Positions 39,454 through 51,329 are shown, numbered from the stretch's first letter. The stretch: DNA of 64,000 nucleotides from Prionace glauca (GCA_037974335.1 CM075760.1:36899609-36963608); one strand, 5' to 3'. Numbers and translations: made by a program. Notes: a model not told the origin generated them from the letters alone.

Positions 39454-40728
39454 ATGATGTGGAGGTGCCAGCGTTGGACTGGGGTACATAGAACATAGAA
39501 CATTACAGCGCAGAACAGGCCCTTCGGCCCACGATGTTGCACCGACCAGTTACAAAAACAATGACCCACTAGCCTATACCAATCCCTTTTCATCCATAAA
39601 CCTATCTACAAATCTCTTAAACGCCCCCAAACTAGGAGCATTTACAACTGCAGCAGGCAGGGCATTCCAATCCCTCACCACCCGCTGGGTAAAGAACCTA
39701 CCCCTGACATCCGTCTTGTAGCTACCCCACCTTAATTTAAAGACATGCCCCCTCGTGCTAGCTTTCTCCATCCGAGGAAAAAGGCTATCACTATCTACCC
39801 TGTCTAAACCTCTAATCATCTTATATGTTTCAATAAGATCCCCTCTTAGCCGCCTTCTTTCCAACGAAAACAACCCCAAATCCCTCAGTCTCTCCTCATA
39901 GGACCTCCCCACCTTCCTTCTTACTGTAAGTACAGTAAGAAGTCCCACAAAACTAGGTTAAAGTCCAACAGGTTTATTTGGCAGCAGAAGCTTTTGGAGC
40001 ATTGCTCCTTCTTCAGGTAAGTGGAAGTTCCGTTCACAAACAGGGCATATAAAGACACAAACTCAATTTACAAAATACTGGTTGGAATGTGAGTCTTTCG
40101 AGGTAATTAAGTCTTAAAGATACAGACAATGTGAGTGGAGAGAGGGCCAGGCGCAGGTAGTAGAGGTGTGTATTGTCTCCAGCCAGGCTAGTTAGTGAGA
40201 TTTTGCAAACTCAGGATTGTCGATCACCAGGAATGTTCTCTTCCAGTTGGGCCATACTTCAGCAGTCACGGGCATTCAGCCTCAGATCTTCAGATAAGCG
40301 TTCTCTCAGATGGCCTTCATGACACACAGCAGTGCAGGATCGCTGACCAGACACTGATAGCCAAGTCCCACACACACGAGGACAGCCTCAACCGTGATCT
40401 TGGGTTTATGTCACATTATCTGTAACTCCCACGACTTGCCTGGACTTGCAAAATCTCACTAACTGCCCTGGCTGGAGACAATACACAATTCTTTAACTGT
40501 GCTTAACCCTCTCTCCACTCACATTGTCTGTATCTTTCAGACTTGTTTACCCGTAAAGTCTCACGTTCCAACCATTATTTTGTTAATTGAGTTTGTGTCT
40601 TTACATGTCCTATTTTTGAACACAGCTCCCCACTCGCCTGAAGAAAGAACAACATTCCAAAAGCCAATGGTGCCAAATAAACCTGTTGGATTTTAACCTG
40701 GTGTTGTGAGACTTCGGACTGTGCTGAC
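39454..40728 (+). mobile_element. PLE-derived element with inverted arms, in receptor 1 intron
   Basis: A 14-bp duplication CACAATGCAAAACC flanks it (39440-39453 and 40729-40742). The left arm begins ATGATGTGGAGGTGCCAGC and is cut by a CR1-A copy at 39486-39913. The right arm 40500-40728 is its inverse. Inside, 40215-40425 on the plus strand encodes the end of the GIY-YIG region (CSLPVGPYFSSHGHSASDL, EDSLNRDLGFMSHYL). The ribozyme regions are present in both arms, but the GAAA core has become AAAA, so self-cleavage is unlikely. Absent from arm 2. Confidence 0.85.
39486..39913 (-). mobile_element. CR1-A 3' end nested in PLE arm
   Basis: The minus-strand frame gives RSYEERLRDLGLFSLERRR, LRGDLIETYKMIRGLDRVDS and ends with DEKGLV and the CR1-A tail. 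The open frame runs undamaged to the normal stop, so it is young. Confidence 0.88.
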
Positions 40729-41114
40729 CACAATGCAAAACCTGTCGTGCCAATTACCAAGGCAGCCCCTATGTTTTTGGCCTCTGGAATAAGTGTCACA
40801 ACTTAAAGTTTCTGTGTATTCAGCAATTTAAACGTCTTAGCGTCAAACAAAAACACATTTTTAAGAGATTGCACACTTTTACCCCTCCTCCCGGTTTTCA
40901 CAATTCTTTTTCATCTTCCTAAACATCTTTTACATCTTTACAAACTAAACTCCACAACACAGGCAACATTAACATAATGATCTGCGCATTGTAGATGTGA
41001 TAACTCAATAAGGACGCAGACCACAAGCATCAGCTGCAAACAGGGTGGAGCAGATGGCAAGAGTGGCAGAGTTAAACACGGGCTACATCATTCATAATCA
41101 GTGGAGAAACTTAC

Positions 41115-41289
41115 CGGGGAAACCAACAATAGCCAGGATTGGATAGTAAAAGTATCGAATCAGTTTCAATACAGATTCAACACGCTTAGCTGTAGACGGC
41201 CAATCTTGAGACAGCAAGTAAAGTACCGAGTATAAACTCCTCTCAGTTGTTGTAACATTCAGATCTCTGCCCCTCAGATGCTGAACCAT
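41115..41289 (-). CDS. GPR139-like receptor 1, exon 1
   Basis: The exon encodes the extracellular N-terminus and first half of TM1, ending RVESVLKLIRYFYYPILAIV, GFP and one base of a split codon, followed by a strong GTAAGT donor at 41114-41109. Joined to exon 2 the split codon gives Val (phase 1), producing the FPVNIITIV passage expected of the family. The start at 41289 (MVQHLRGRD) was chosen because an equivalent MAQN occurs in receptor 2; the in-frame ATG at 41331 is possible and gives 14 more residues. With 41289 the protein would be 358 residues. The intron of 5.7 kb contains CR1-C, a SINE and a PLE. Confidence 0.72.
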
Positions 41290-41829
41290 TATGGGAATGT
41301 CCAGATCTACCTTTCCTGGATACACCTCCATTGCAGAAAGCTTGCAATTTCTCTCTCCCAATGTTGATACCTCGACTCCCTCTCTGTGGAGCCGCTTATC
41401 TCTGTGACACTCCCAGTGACACCGTGCATAACTCCTTTATGAAGCATGGATGGGAATGCTCCAGAGATACGATTAGTACCGGTTGAATTAATTCCGACAT
41501 TAATTACAGTAACTGAACAAACAGGTTAATATTTTCCATTCAAAATATGTTTTTGTAAATGCATCACAAAATAATTCTAGGTCTGTATGAGCGTTCCTGA
41601 TGGAAGGAACTTTGGAAATGCCGGAAGGGTTGACCAGTATCTTTCAATCTTGCTGGGAGATGGGATTGTAACAAAGAAAGGAACACATTATGCAAAAGTC
41701 CCCCCAGCCTGTCCGTAAGGGAAAACATTTTAAACCTGGAAATGTAGAGCTGTCAGCATCGCATCAGTGAAAGAAATGGGGAAAGTCTGAACCCAAAATC
41801 TTGGAGAAAATAACTTGTGACTTCTAACA

Positions 41830-42812
41830 CCATGGGTGGGTCCATTGTGATTTGTCATTTATATTAATGATTTGGGTGAGAATTCAGGAGGCATGGTTAG
41901 TCCGTTTGCAGATGACAACAAGATTGGTACATTGTGGATAGTGAAAAAAAAAGGTTATCTCCGATTGTAACGGGATTTTGATCAATTGGACCAATGGGTT
42001 GATGAATGACAGATGGAGTTTAATTTAGATGAATGCGAGGTGATGCATTTGATAGATCGAACCAGGACAGCTATTAGTTAATGCTGAGGTACTGGGGACA
42101 GTTAGAGAACCAAGGAATCTGGGAGGTTACAGGTTCATAGCTCCTTCAAAGTGGAGTCACCGTTGGGCAGAGTTGTGAAGAATGAATTTGGCGTACTTGG
42201 TTTCCTTGGACAGAACAGCGAATGAAGGGGTTGGGACACCTTGTTGAAGTTGTAGAAGACATTGGTAAGGCCACACTTGGAATATTCTGTACAGCTCTGG
42301 TCAATCTGTTATAGGAAGTATATTATTAAACTACGAAGAGTGCAGAAAAGATTTACGAAGAGGGTATTGGGACTAGAATGTTTGTGTCTTAAGGAGAAAC
42401 GTGATAGACTAGAACTTTTTTTTCCCTGGGGTGTAGGAGACGTAGCGTTGATCTTACAGAGGCCTAGAAAATAATGGGGGCACTGATCAGCCAGACAGTC
42501 AATGTATTTTCCCAAAATACATTCAAAAACTAGAGGAAATACGTTTAAGGCGAGATGAGAAGATGCAAAAGGGTCTGGGTGAGCAATTGTTTCACACAGA
42601 GGGTAGTACGTTTCTGGAACAAGCTGCTAGAGGGAGTAGAGGTGGGTACAGTTTTGACAGTGAAGAAAACATTAAGGCAGGTAGATGGATAAGATAGATG
42701 AAATTGGGCCAAATGCCGGCAATTGGAGACCTTAGCGGTCTATAAAAAAGGCAGCATGGACAGGTTGGGCCGAAGGGCCCGTTTCCATTCTGTAAACATC
42801 AATGACTGTATG
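41830..42812 (+). mobile_element. CR1-B, 5'-truncated
   Basis: The order is a FADDNKIG-like motif near 41900-41925, WQMEFNL-like codons, LVRPHLEYSVQLWS near 42262-42300, KRFTK, then the 3' end with GGGCAGCATGG-type and GGGCCGAAGGGCCCG words. Frames are interrupted several times. Confidence 0.8.
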
Positions 42813-43007
42813 ATTTTCCGGCCGTGTTTGTTCCAATGCCAGAAAATCCCTGCCTGAGGTCGCCTGACATGAGAATTGTATTAGACAGGATAGGAAAATT
42901 CCAACTCGTGTTAATCAGTAGCAATCCGTGCTTATGTCATAGAATCATAGTGAGATTGATATTGTCTTCAGGTAAATACAATATTGGACTCTTCAAATTA
43001 TCCCATA
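42813..43007. other. intergenic DNA, no gene seen
   Basis: Short unique stretch between two CR1 copies. Confidence 0.4.
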
Positions 43008-43009
43008 AC

Positions 43010-43700
43010 ATAAGAACATAAGAACATAAGAAATAGGAGCAGGAGTAGGCCATCTGGCCCTTCGAGCCTGCCCCGCCATTCAATAAGATCATGGCTGATC
43101 TGTCGTGACTCAGCTCCACCTTCCTGCCCTCTCCCCATAACCCTTAATCCCTTCTCTTATCAAAAACCCATCAACCCGTTTCTTAAAAATATTTAGCGAG
43201 GCAGCCTCCACCACTTCAACGGGCAGAGAATTCCAGAGATTCACCACCCTTTGAGTGAAGAAGTTCATCCTCAACTCTGTTCTAAACCGCCCCCCCCCCC
43301 CTTTATCTTGAGGCTGTGCTCCCTAGTCCTACTGTCTTTTTTGAGCAGGAAGAGTCTCTCCACCTCTATCCTATCCATCCCATTCATCATCTTATACGTC
43401 TCAATGAGATCTCCCCTCATTCTTCTAAACTCTAACGAGTACAAGCCTAGTTTATTCAGCCTCTCCTCATAGCTCAATCCCCTCAACTCTGGTATCAGCC
43501 TAGTAAACCTCCTCTGCACTCCCTCCAGGGCCAAAATATCCTTGCGCAGGTGCGGCGCCCAAAACTGCTCACAGTACTCCAGCTGCGGCCTCACCAATGC
43601 CCTATACAGCTGTAGCAAGACCTCCCTACTCCTATATTCAATCCCCCTCGCTATGAAGGCCAGCATCCCATTCGCCTTCCTGACCACCTGCTGCACCTCG
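43010..43700 (-). mobile_element. CR1-C 3' end, 5'-truncated
   Basis: A minus-strand copy with QQVVRKANGMLAFIARGIEY through TYKMMNGMDRIEVERL, a poly-C run at 43291-43301 in the frame, and tail to the ATAAGAACATAAGAACATAA end. Very similar to the copy at 46372. Confidence 0.9.
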
Positions 43701-44290
43701 TCACAATTTGGAACTTGGTCATCGATAATGTGCTTATGTGAAATACACCTCAGTCTCTTTGTTTCATCTCATGATTTGCGTCACTGCTCTGTATGTGTTC
43801 TCTATCTAGTTTGTGGTATGCCTGCCTTGAAATTGTTTCATCGGACAATGTACAGAGAGATTTGTTCTGTTAGTCCATGCTGTAGGGTCTCTGATAGTGT
43901 TTTTAAGGGGCAGTGTAAAGGAAACTATTTCCTGCCTAGCTCTGCCCTGCATCTGATGAAGCAGAGCCTTTGCTGTTTAGGATTATCTGATACTCGTCGG
44001 TGACGGACTAGTTTATGAATGAAATTATCAATGTTTCCTCATTTTCACTCATTCTACCTCTGGATTTTATCATAAAAGGGCAGAGATGAAGGTGTCTTTA
44101 CACGGCTGGATCACTGGGTGGCGCAATGACTCTTTCACGGAAGGACCTTGAGTTCAACCACATCCCATACATGGGGGGGACATGCCTGTCTGGGAAAGGG
44201 GGGGGGGGGGGGTGTGGGGGGGTCTCTATAATAGGGAAATGGAGCGGAGTTGATGGGTTTTAGAGAACGGAATTAAGTCAAGCCAGAGAT
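43701..44290. other. intergenic DNA downstream of the Ig exon
   Basis: No exon was recognised. It contains a G-rich run at 44174-44222 (about a dozen consecutive G at its core), which may be unstable. Confidence 0.45.
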
Positions 44291-44299
44291 GGTTAAATT

Positions 44300-44316
44300 T
44301 TTATTCAATGTTTATT
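44300..44316 (-). promoter_or_regulatory. polyadenylation signals, Ig exon
   Basis: Two AATAAA words on the minus strand (44316-44311 and 44305-44300), about 510 bp after the stop codon of the membrane exon. They would end a transcript with a 3' UTR of about half a kilobase. Confidence 0.5.
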
Positions 44317-44821
44317 TTAAAAATTCAGAGAATGTTTTACAACTTTTTTTAATGTTAGAAAAGTGAATATAACGATCGAACTTTACATTGAAAATAGAAC
44401 ACAAGCACAGGGAATCCGTCAATATTTGGACATCTGTTACATACACCAGAAATAGAAAACAGGACATTAATAGGAAGAACAATTAACAAATGTGAATAAG
44501 AAATCAAACAATTTTCGAATTTATGCATGAAATTTGATCTACGGGGAAACTATTAACCATAATTACATTATCATAAAAATGCCTGATACATTTTACACTG
44601 AAAACTGAATTAAAACCTAAGGTAGCCTAAGTTACAGATTCAGAATGATAAGCTGGGAGAATTTTACTGATACAGTCACCGAGAGCTGATATTATGGTTG
44701 AACCATACACAGATCTTGATAATCAGCTGAGGGAAGTCTTCAGTTCAACCCGTCATTTGATCTGTAAAGTAGAGGCAATATTGAAGCAGATGTTTCTGAT
44801 GTGGGACATTAATGTTTTTAA

Positions 44822-45021
44822 TCAGTGAAACAAAGAGAGATTTTTCAAATCCATTCTGCCAGTTTGAAATGTGAGTGAATTGAATAATCTCATCTTCACC
44901 AGAGTGACGGCAGTGCTGTAGAAACTGCTTAGGAAGAACAGGACGATGAATGTGGAAGCGGTTCTCCAGATGTTGCTGTTATCATCCTCATTGTCTTCAA
45001 TCCAGATGCAGTCGGTGGGGT
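44822..45021 (-). CDS. immunoglobulin heavy-chain membrane exon
   Basis: After a TCTCCGCCCCCAG acceptor the exon opens in phase 1, as Ig constant-region exons do, with an acidic linker PTDCIWIEDNEDDNSN followed by NIWRTASTFIVLFFLSSFY and STAVTLVKM. The segment matches the conserved transmembrane region of IgM-type heavy chains (NLWTTASTFIVLF and FYSTTVTLFKV in mammals), including the polar Thr/Ser/Tyr residues that contact the CD79 co-receptor. The cytoplasmic tail is longer than the usual three residues: 23 more residues until TGA at 44822. A cysteine in the linker could join chains. No constant domain was found upstream to 55 kb, so the exon may be an orphan from a broken Ig cluster. Confidence 0.8.
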
Positions 45022-45104
45022 CTGGGGGCGGAGACCAGGAAATGAAATTAGATTACTTTATTTATCCCGGGAATCTCATTGTTATTTTTCATCTCCCCAT
45101 TCTC

Positions 45105-45477
45105 GAATTGTAACGGGATCTTGATCAATTGGGCCAGTGCATTGATGAATGGCACATGGGGTTTAATTTAGATAAATGCGAGATGATGCATCTGATAGAT
45201 CGAACCAGGGCAGCACTTAGTTAATGCTAAGGTATTGGGGAAGTTAGAGAACAAAAAAATCTGGGAGGTTACAGGTTCATAGCTCCTTGACAGTGGAGAC
45301 ACAGGTGGATAGAGTTGAGAAGAAGGCATTTGGCAAGCTTGGTTTCATTGGTCAAAACAGCGAATAAATGAGTTGGGACCTCTTGTTGAAGTTGTACAAG
45401 AGATTGGTAAGGCCTAACTTGGAATTCTGTGTACAGCTCTGGTCACCCTGTTATAGGAAAGATATTATAAAATGGGA
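45105..45477 (+). mobile_element. CR1-B middle fragment
   Basis: The fragment repeats 41960-42330 (TTGATCAATTGG, GGTTTAATTTAGATAAATG, GTTATAGGAAAGATATTAT), so it is the same family with both ends missing. It lies 80 bp upstream of the Ig exon acceptor, in what would be its intron. Confidence 0.8.
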
Positions 45478-46265
45478 TTTGAAATGGAAAAAAGATAGAG
45501 ATCTCCAAACATAATCTTCGAAAACGAAATGAAATGTTCATCCTCCCCCACCCCCAACTCCCGTCCCACTCTCAGTATCCAGAAGCTACTCAACTCCCTC
45601 TCTCAGTTTGGGATGGGGCTGCAGATTCCTTCCTGACACTTCTAAAATCATTCTCCCAGGATTTTTCTCCACATGTTCAGACTATCTGAAAGGGTGTGAT
45701 TGGAGTTGCATCTAGTGACTATACTCTGGAGGCTTTCACACAGTGTCTCTACCTCATGTTCTCTTCCTCCCTCACCATCTCTATTTTGACCTTTTGTTCC
45801 ACCTCTCTCTTTTTCACCTACATTCTTCCTTTCTCACCTTCTGTTCACTCTCTGTAATTGTGAAGATAGATGATCTTATCTAGGTCGTGACCCCGCATCA
45901 ACCCACCCACAACCTCTCCTTCTATCCTCCTTCTAAGTACTTCTAACTGACCATATCTTTGCAACTTTCCCTGCCTCTTATGCATTCTGTTTTCAAAGGA
46001 GTGATGCAATATTTCTGACCATCTTTGCCAGTAACCAGAAATCAAATTGCTGCGAGGGGCTGAGAAGTGGCACAAGATCTTGGGTCTCCAGGTTGGGGTT
46101 ATTGCCCAGCTGCCAGTCTCTGAAGAAAAGCATCAGCAACAAAACTCTGGGATTGCTGATTTACAGACATCAATCAATGTATAAATAAACAAACAAATTA
46201 ATACATTAATAAGCACGGGGTGGGGGGGGGGGCTTATTTTAAAACAAACTACCAAAGGAATTTAC
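45478..46265. other. intergenic DNA upstream of the Ig exon
   Basis: It was searched on the minus strand for an Ig constant domain (paired cysteines with a Trp between) and none was found. C/T-rich around 45740-45850. One 76-codon open frame on the minus strand (45845-46075) shows no known features. Confidence 0.45.
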
Positions 46266-46282
46266 ACAGTATGTTGTCATAC

Positions 46283-46289
46283 TGTGTGC

Positions 46290-46342
<53 letters not shown>
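46283..46342. repeat. GT and GA microsatellite
   Basis: A (GT)n run of about 35 bp passes directly into a (GA)n run of about 24 bp. Confidence 0.95.
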
Positions 46343-46343
<1 letters not shown>

Positions 46344-46369
46344 CAGGAAGAGTTCGATGCTGGGGGAGA

Positions 46370-48853
46370 TAAGAACATAAGAACATAAGAACATAAGAAA
46401 TAGGAGCAGGAGTAGGCCATCTGGCCCTTCGAGCCTGCCCCGCCATTCAATAAGATCATGGCTGATCTGTCGTGGCTCAGCTCCACCTTCCCGCCCTCTC
46501 CCCATAACCCTTAATCCCTTCTCTTATCAAAAACCCATCAACCCGTTTCTTAAAAATATTTAGCGAGGCAGCCTCCACCACTTCAACGGGCAGAGAATTC
46601 CAGAGATTCACCACCCTTTGAGTGAAGAAGTTCCTCCTCAACTCTGTTCTAAATCGCCCCCCCTTTATCTTGAGGCAGTGCCCCCTAGTCCTACTGTCTT
46701 TTTTGAGCGGGAACAGTCTCTCCACCTCTATCCTATCCATCCCATTCATCATCTTATACGTCTCAATGAGATCTCCCCTCATTCTTCTAAACTCTAACGA
46801 GTACAAGCCTAGTTTATTCAGCCTCTCCTCATAGCTCAATCCCCTCAACTCCGGTACCAGCCGAGTAAACCTCCTCTGCACTCCCTCCAGGGCCAAAACA
46901 TCCTTGCGCAGGTGCGGCGCCCAAAACTGCACACAGTACTCCAGCTGCGGCCTCACCAATGCCCTATACAGCTGCAGCAAGACCTCCCTACTTTTATATT
47001 CAATCCCCCTCGCGATGAAGGCCAGCATCCCATTCGCCTTCCTGACCACCTGCTGCACCTGCAAGCTGGGTTTTTGCGACTCATGCACAAGGACCCCGAG
47101 GTCCCTCTGCACCGTCGCCTGCTGCAGTTTTTCGCCCCGTAAGTAATAGTCCTTCCTACCATTCCTCCTACCAAAGTGGACCACCTCACACTTGCCAACA
47201 TTGAATTCCATTTGCCATTTCCTGGCCCATTCGCCCAGCCTATCTAGATCCTTCTGCAGACTCTCCACACCCTCCGCACAATTTGCCTTTCCCCCAATCT
47301 TGGTGTCATCAGCAAATTTCGACACCCTGCACTCGGTTCCCTCCTCCAGATCATCTATATAAATGGTAAATAGCTGAGGCCCCAGCACCGACCCCTGGGG
47401 CACCCCACTAGTCACCAACCGCCAATCCGAATAGCATCCATTGACCCCCACTCTCTGCCTCCTATTTGACAACCAATCCTCTATCCACGCTAACACCCTA
47501 CCCCCAACTCCATGTCCCCTGACCTTCTGCAATAACCTCTTGTGAGGTACCTTGTCAAACGCCTTCTGAAAATCTAGAAAGACCACATCCACCGGCTCTC
47601 CTCCATCCACTGCCCTAGACACATCCTCATAGAACTCCAGTAAATTTGTCAGACACGACTTCCCTTTAATGAAACCGTGTTGCGTCCGCCCTATCAAGCA
47701 ATTCCCCTCAAGATGCCTCGCTATTTCCTCCTTAATGACGGTTTCTAACATTTTACCTACCACAGACGTTAAACTAACCGGCCTATAATTCCCCGCCTTT
47801 TGCCTGGCACCCTTCTTAAACAACGGCGTAACATTAGCCGTTTTCCAATCTTCCGGCACTTCCCCGGAATCCAGCGACGTCTGGAAAATAACCACCAAGG
47901 CATCCACTATCACCTCCGCCATTTCTTTCAGAACCCTCGGATGCATTCCATCCGGTCCTGGGGACTTGTCCACAATCAGCCCCTCCAGTCTGTCGAGCAC
48001 CACCTCTCTAGTAACAGTAATGTCATTAAGACCCTCCATTCCTACCACCTTTCCATCGCTAACACCCGGCAAATTATTCACGTCCTCCTCCGTGAAGACA
48101 GAAACAAAGAAGTTATTCAAGACCTTAGCCATATCCCTATCCCCTACCACTAGCTCCCCTTTCTCATCCTCTAAAGGACCAACGTTTATCCTAGCCAGCC
48201 TCTTCCTTTTTATATATTTATAAAAACTCTTGCTATCCTTTTTTATATTAAGTGCTAGCCCAGCCTCATAGCTTCTCCTACCCTCCTTTATCAATTTCTT
48301 TGTCAATCTTTGTTGACATTTAAACCTTTCCCAATCCTCTTCTCGCCCACTGCTCTTAGCTACTCTAAACTTCTCCGCTTTTAATTTAACACTTTCCTTC
48401 ACCTCCTTCGTTATCCACGGCTTATTACCTCTCCTCCTACTGTCCTTTTTAACCATCGGAATAAATTTCTGCTGAGCACCAAGAAAGATCTCCTTAAAGA
48501 TCCTCCACTGCTCCTCAGCAGACCTACCTTCCAACGCGTTCCCCCAGTCCACATTCGCCAATTCTTCTCTCATCCTACCATACTCCCCTCTATTCAAACA
48601 AAGGACGCGTGTCTGGGAACCCACTTTCTCCTCCTCCATCTGCACCAGAAACTCCACCATACAATGATCACTCTCTCCAAGAGGATCCTTCACCGCAAGG
48701 TCCCTAATTCTACCCGCCTCATTACATAGCACCAGATCCAAGATAGCTCGCTCCCTCGTCGGCTCCAACACACACTGTTCAAGGAAATTATCCCGGCAGC
48801 ATTCCAAGAACTCCTCCTCGAGCCCACCGTGTCCAACAAGGGTCGACCAATCG
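46370..48853 (-). mobile_element. CR1-C, 5'-truncated, ORF2 open
   Basis: The largest CR1-C copy. It begins inside the endonuclease and ends with several ATAAGAAC units next to the microsatellite. The reading frame is undamaged over its entire length. It is probably one of the youngest insertions in the window. Confidence 0.93.
46477..48853 (-). CDS. CR1-C ORF2 protein, N-terminally truncated
   Basis: About 791 residues belong to the element (the first residues of the 798-residue frame come from flanking DNA). The order is: end of the AP endonuclease (LECCRDNFLEQCVLEPTRER, LDLVLCNEAG, GESDHCMVEF), linker, reverse transcriptase ([72 protein letters not shown]), thumb and C-terminal domain ending GIKGYGERAGRWS. 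Without the front part of the endonuclease it cannot nick DNA and there is no promoter of its own. Confidence 0.9.
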
Positions 48854-48889
48854 ATGAACAGGAATAGAGACAAATAGAGAGAGATGGGG

Positions 48890-49768
48890 AGAAATGTCTT
48901 TAAATATATTGCGAGTAGGGTTGACCAGGGGAAGCCAGTCCAAGTGGTATACTTGGACTTTCAGAAAGCGTTTGCCAAAGTCCCCTATAAGAAATTATCC
49001 TGCAAGATTAAATCACATAGGATTGGGGCAGTTGGATTGAGGTGGTTAGAAAACTTGTTGGCAATGATGAAACAAAGAGTTGGAATTAATTGGTTCTTAG
49101 GAAATTGGCAGGCAGTAGGTAGTGTGGTGCTAGAGGGATCAGTGCTGAGGCCCTAGCTATTCATAACATATATCACTTATTTGACGATTGAACAAAACAT
49201 AAATACAAAATACAACATCTCAAAGCTTGCAGTTGATAACAAATTGGGTGGAAGAGAGAAGAGTGACGAGGATACAGAGGTCAATCAGCATGATGTGGAA
49301 AGGTTGGGTGAGTGGGTAAATTAATGACAGATGCAGTATAATTTGGATAAGTGTGGGGTTATTCACTTCGGAAAAAAAAACAAGAAGACAGATTACTGCC
49401 TGAATGGCTGGTAGTTGGGACACAGGAATGTACAATGGATCCTGGGTATCCATGTGGACCAGTCGCTGAATGTAACCATGCAGGTGCAGCAAACAGTATA
49501 GAAGGCAAATTGTATATGGGCCTTCATGGCGAGAAGCTTCCAAGTAGAGAAGCAGGAATGCGTGTTACAATGTGGCTTGGTGACGTGCAATTGCCATATT
49601 GCGTGCAGTTTTTGTCTCGTTTTCAGAGGAAGGATGTTCTTGCTCTCGAAGAAGTACAGCGACATTTAATAGGCTAATTCCAGGGGTGGCAGAACTGATC
49701 TATGAGGAGAGATTGGTTAGCCTCGGATTGTTTTCGCTGAAATTCAGGTGAATGAGTGGGATTTACAA
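48890..49768 (+). mobile_element. older LINE reverse-transcriptase fragment
   Basis: Plus-strand codons VDQGKPVQVVYLDFQKAFAK, VPYKKLSCKIKSHRIG and a later QFLSRFQRKDVLALEEVQR show palm and thumb of a CR1-type reverse transcriptase. The FADD motif is not legible and the frame is broken several times. It differs from CR1-A to CR1-C. Confidence 0.75.
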
Positions 49769-49769
49769 A

Positions 49770-50680
49770 AGAACATAAGAAATAGGAGCAGGAGTGGGCC
49801 ATCTAGCCCTTCGAGCCTGTCCCACCATTCAATAAGATCATGGCTGATGTGAAGTGAATCAGTTCCACTTTCCCACTTTCTCCCCATAACGTTTAATTCC
49901 CTTGTCTGTCAGAAACCTATCTACCCGTGACTTAAATATATTGAGCGAGGCAGCCTCCACACTTCAATGCGCAGAGAACTCCAGAGATTCACCACCCTTT
50001 GAGTGAAGAAGTTCCTCCTCAACTCCGTTCTAAACAGCCCACCCCCCTTATCTTGAGGCTGTGCCCTCTCGTCCTGCTATCCTTTCTAAGCGGGAAGAAT
50101 CTCTCTACCTCTACCCTATCCATCCCTTTCATTATCTTATACGTCTCTATAAAATCCCCCCTTATCCTTCGAAACTCCAACAAGTACAGACCCAGTCTCT
50201 TTAGTTTCTCTTCATAGTCCAACCACCTCATTTCCGGTATCAGCCTAGTAAACCTCCTCTGCACTCCCTCCAAGGCCAAAATAACCTTGCGCAAGTGCGG
50301 CGACCAAAGCTGCACACAATACTCCAGCTGCGGCCTCACCAATGCCCTATACAGTTGCAGCAAGACCTCTCTACTTTTATATTCAATCCCCCTCGCTATC
50401 AAGGCCAGCACCCCATTCGCCTTCTTGATCACCTGCTGCACCTGCAGACTGGGTTTTTGTGACTCATGCACAAGGACCCCCAGGTCTCTGTGCACCGTAG
50501 CATGCTGCAGCTTTTCACCCTTTAAATAGTAATCCCTCCTACCAAAGTGGATAACCTCACACTTGCTATCATTATACCCCATCTGCCAGGTTCTCGCTCA
50601 CTGGCTCAGCCTATCCATATCTCTCTGCAGACTTTCCTCACCCTCCACGCAATTTGCTTTACCACTCATCTTCGTGTCGG
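49770..50680 (-). mobile_element. CR1-C relative, 3' part
   Basis: The minus-strand frame includes KCEVIHFGRRDYYLKGEKL, QVQQVIKKANGVLALIARGI and FIETYKIMKGMDRVEVERF, then the tail. It is a diverged CR1-C member. It is interrupted at 50680 by a plus-strand CR1-C and picks up again at 51152. Confidence 0.85.
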
Positions 50681-51151
50681 TTGAGCTATGGGGAGAGGCT
50701 GAATAAACTAGGCTTGTACTCGTTGGAGTTTAGAAGAACGAGGCGAGATCTCATTGAGACGTATAAGATGATGAATGGGATGGATAGGATAGAGGTGGAG
50801 AGGCTCTTCCCACTCAGAAAGACCAGTAGGACTAGGGGGCACAGCCTCAAGATAAAGGGGGGGGGCGGTTTAGAACGGAGTTGAGGAGGAACTTCTTCAC
50901 TCAAAGGGTGGTGAATCTCTGGAATTCTCTGCCCGTTGAGGTGGTGGAGGCTGCCTCGCTAAGTACTTTTAAGACGCGGGTTGATGGGTTTTTGATAAGC
51001 GAGAAGATTAAGGGTTATGGGGAGAAGGCGGGAATGTGGAACTGAGACACAACAGATCAGCCATGATCTTATTAAATGACGGGGCAGGCTCGAAGGGCTG
51101 GATGGCCTACTCCTGCTCCTATTTCTTGTGTTCTTATGTTATGTTCTGATG
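50681..51151 (+). mobile_element. CR1-C 3' end, nested
   Basis: Plus-strand codons SYGERLNKLGLYSLEFRRTR, ETYKMMNGMDRIEVERLFPL and the tail up to TTCTTGTGTTCTTATGTTAT. A GTGTC word occurs on both sides, possibly a short target duplication. It is younger than the minus-strand copy it splits. Confidence 0.88.
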
Positions 51152-51290
51152 TGTCATCAGCAAATTTCGTTACCCTACACTCAGCCCCCTCCTCCAGATC
51201 ATCTATATAACTGGTAAATAGCTGAGGCCCCAGCACCGACCCCTGGGGCACCCCACGAGACACCAACCGCCAATCAGAATAGCACCCAGC
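51152..51290 (-). mobile_element. CR1-C relative, continued
   Basis: Minus-strand codons [20 protein letters not shown]-like and [11 protein letters not shown] continue the reverse-transcriptase palm of the copy at 49770-50680. Confidence 0.8.
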
Positions 51291-51329
51291 ATATCACCCA
51301 TTGATACCATTTCATACAGACTCATAAAA

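Noticed and set aside
44108-44165. tRNA-like words (GGTGGCGCAATGACTC and GAGTTCAACC)
   Set aside because: No acceptor or anticodon stem can be formed. It could be a SINE or tRNA relic, but support is too thin.
45845-46075. 76-codon minus-strand frame upstream of the Ig exon
   Set aside because: It has no paired cysteines, Ig-fold Trp or splice sites in the right phase, so it was not taken as a constant-domain exon.
46622-48223. Plus-strand frames inside CR1-C
   Set aside because: They are antisense shadows of the reverse-transcriptase ORF. The same holds for plus-strand frames within 17182-18668, 35496-37120 and 52003-53603.
48854-48890. Extra N-terminal residues MSLFLFI of the CR1-C frame
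   Set aside because: They lie in DNA outside the truncated element and are a chance extension of the frame.
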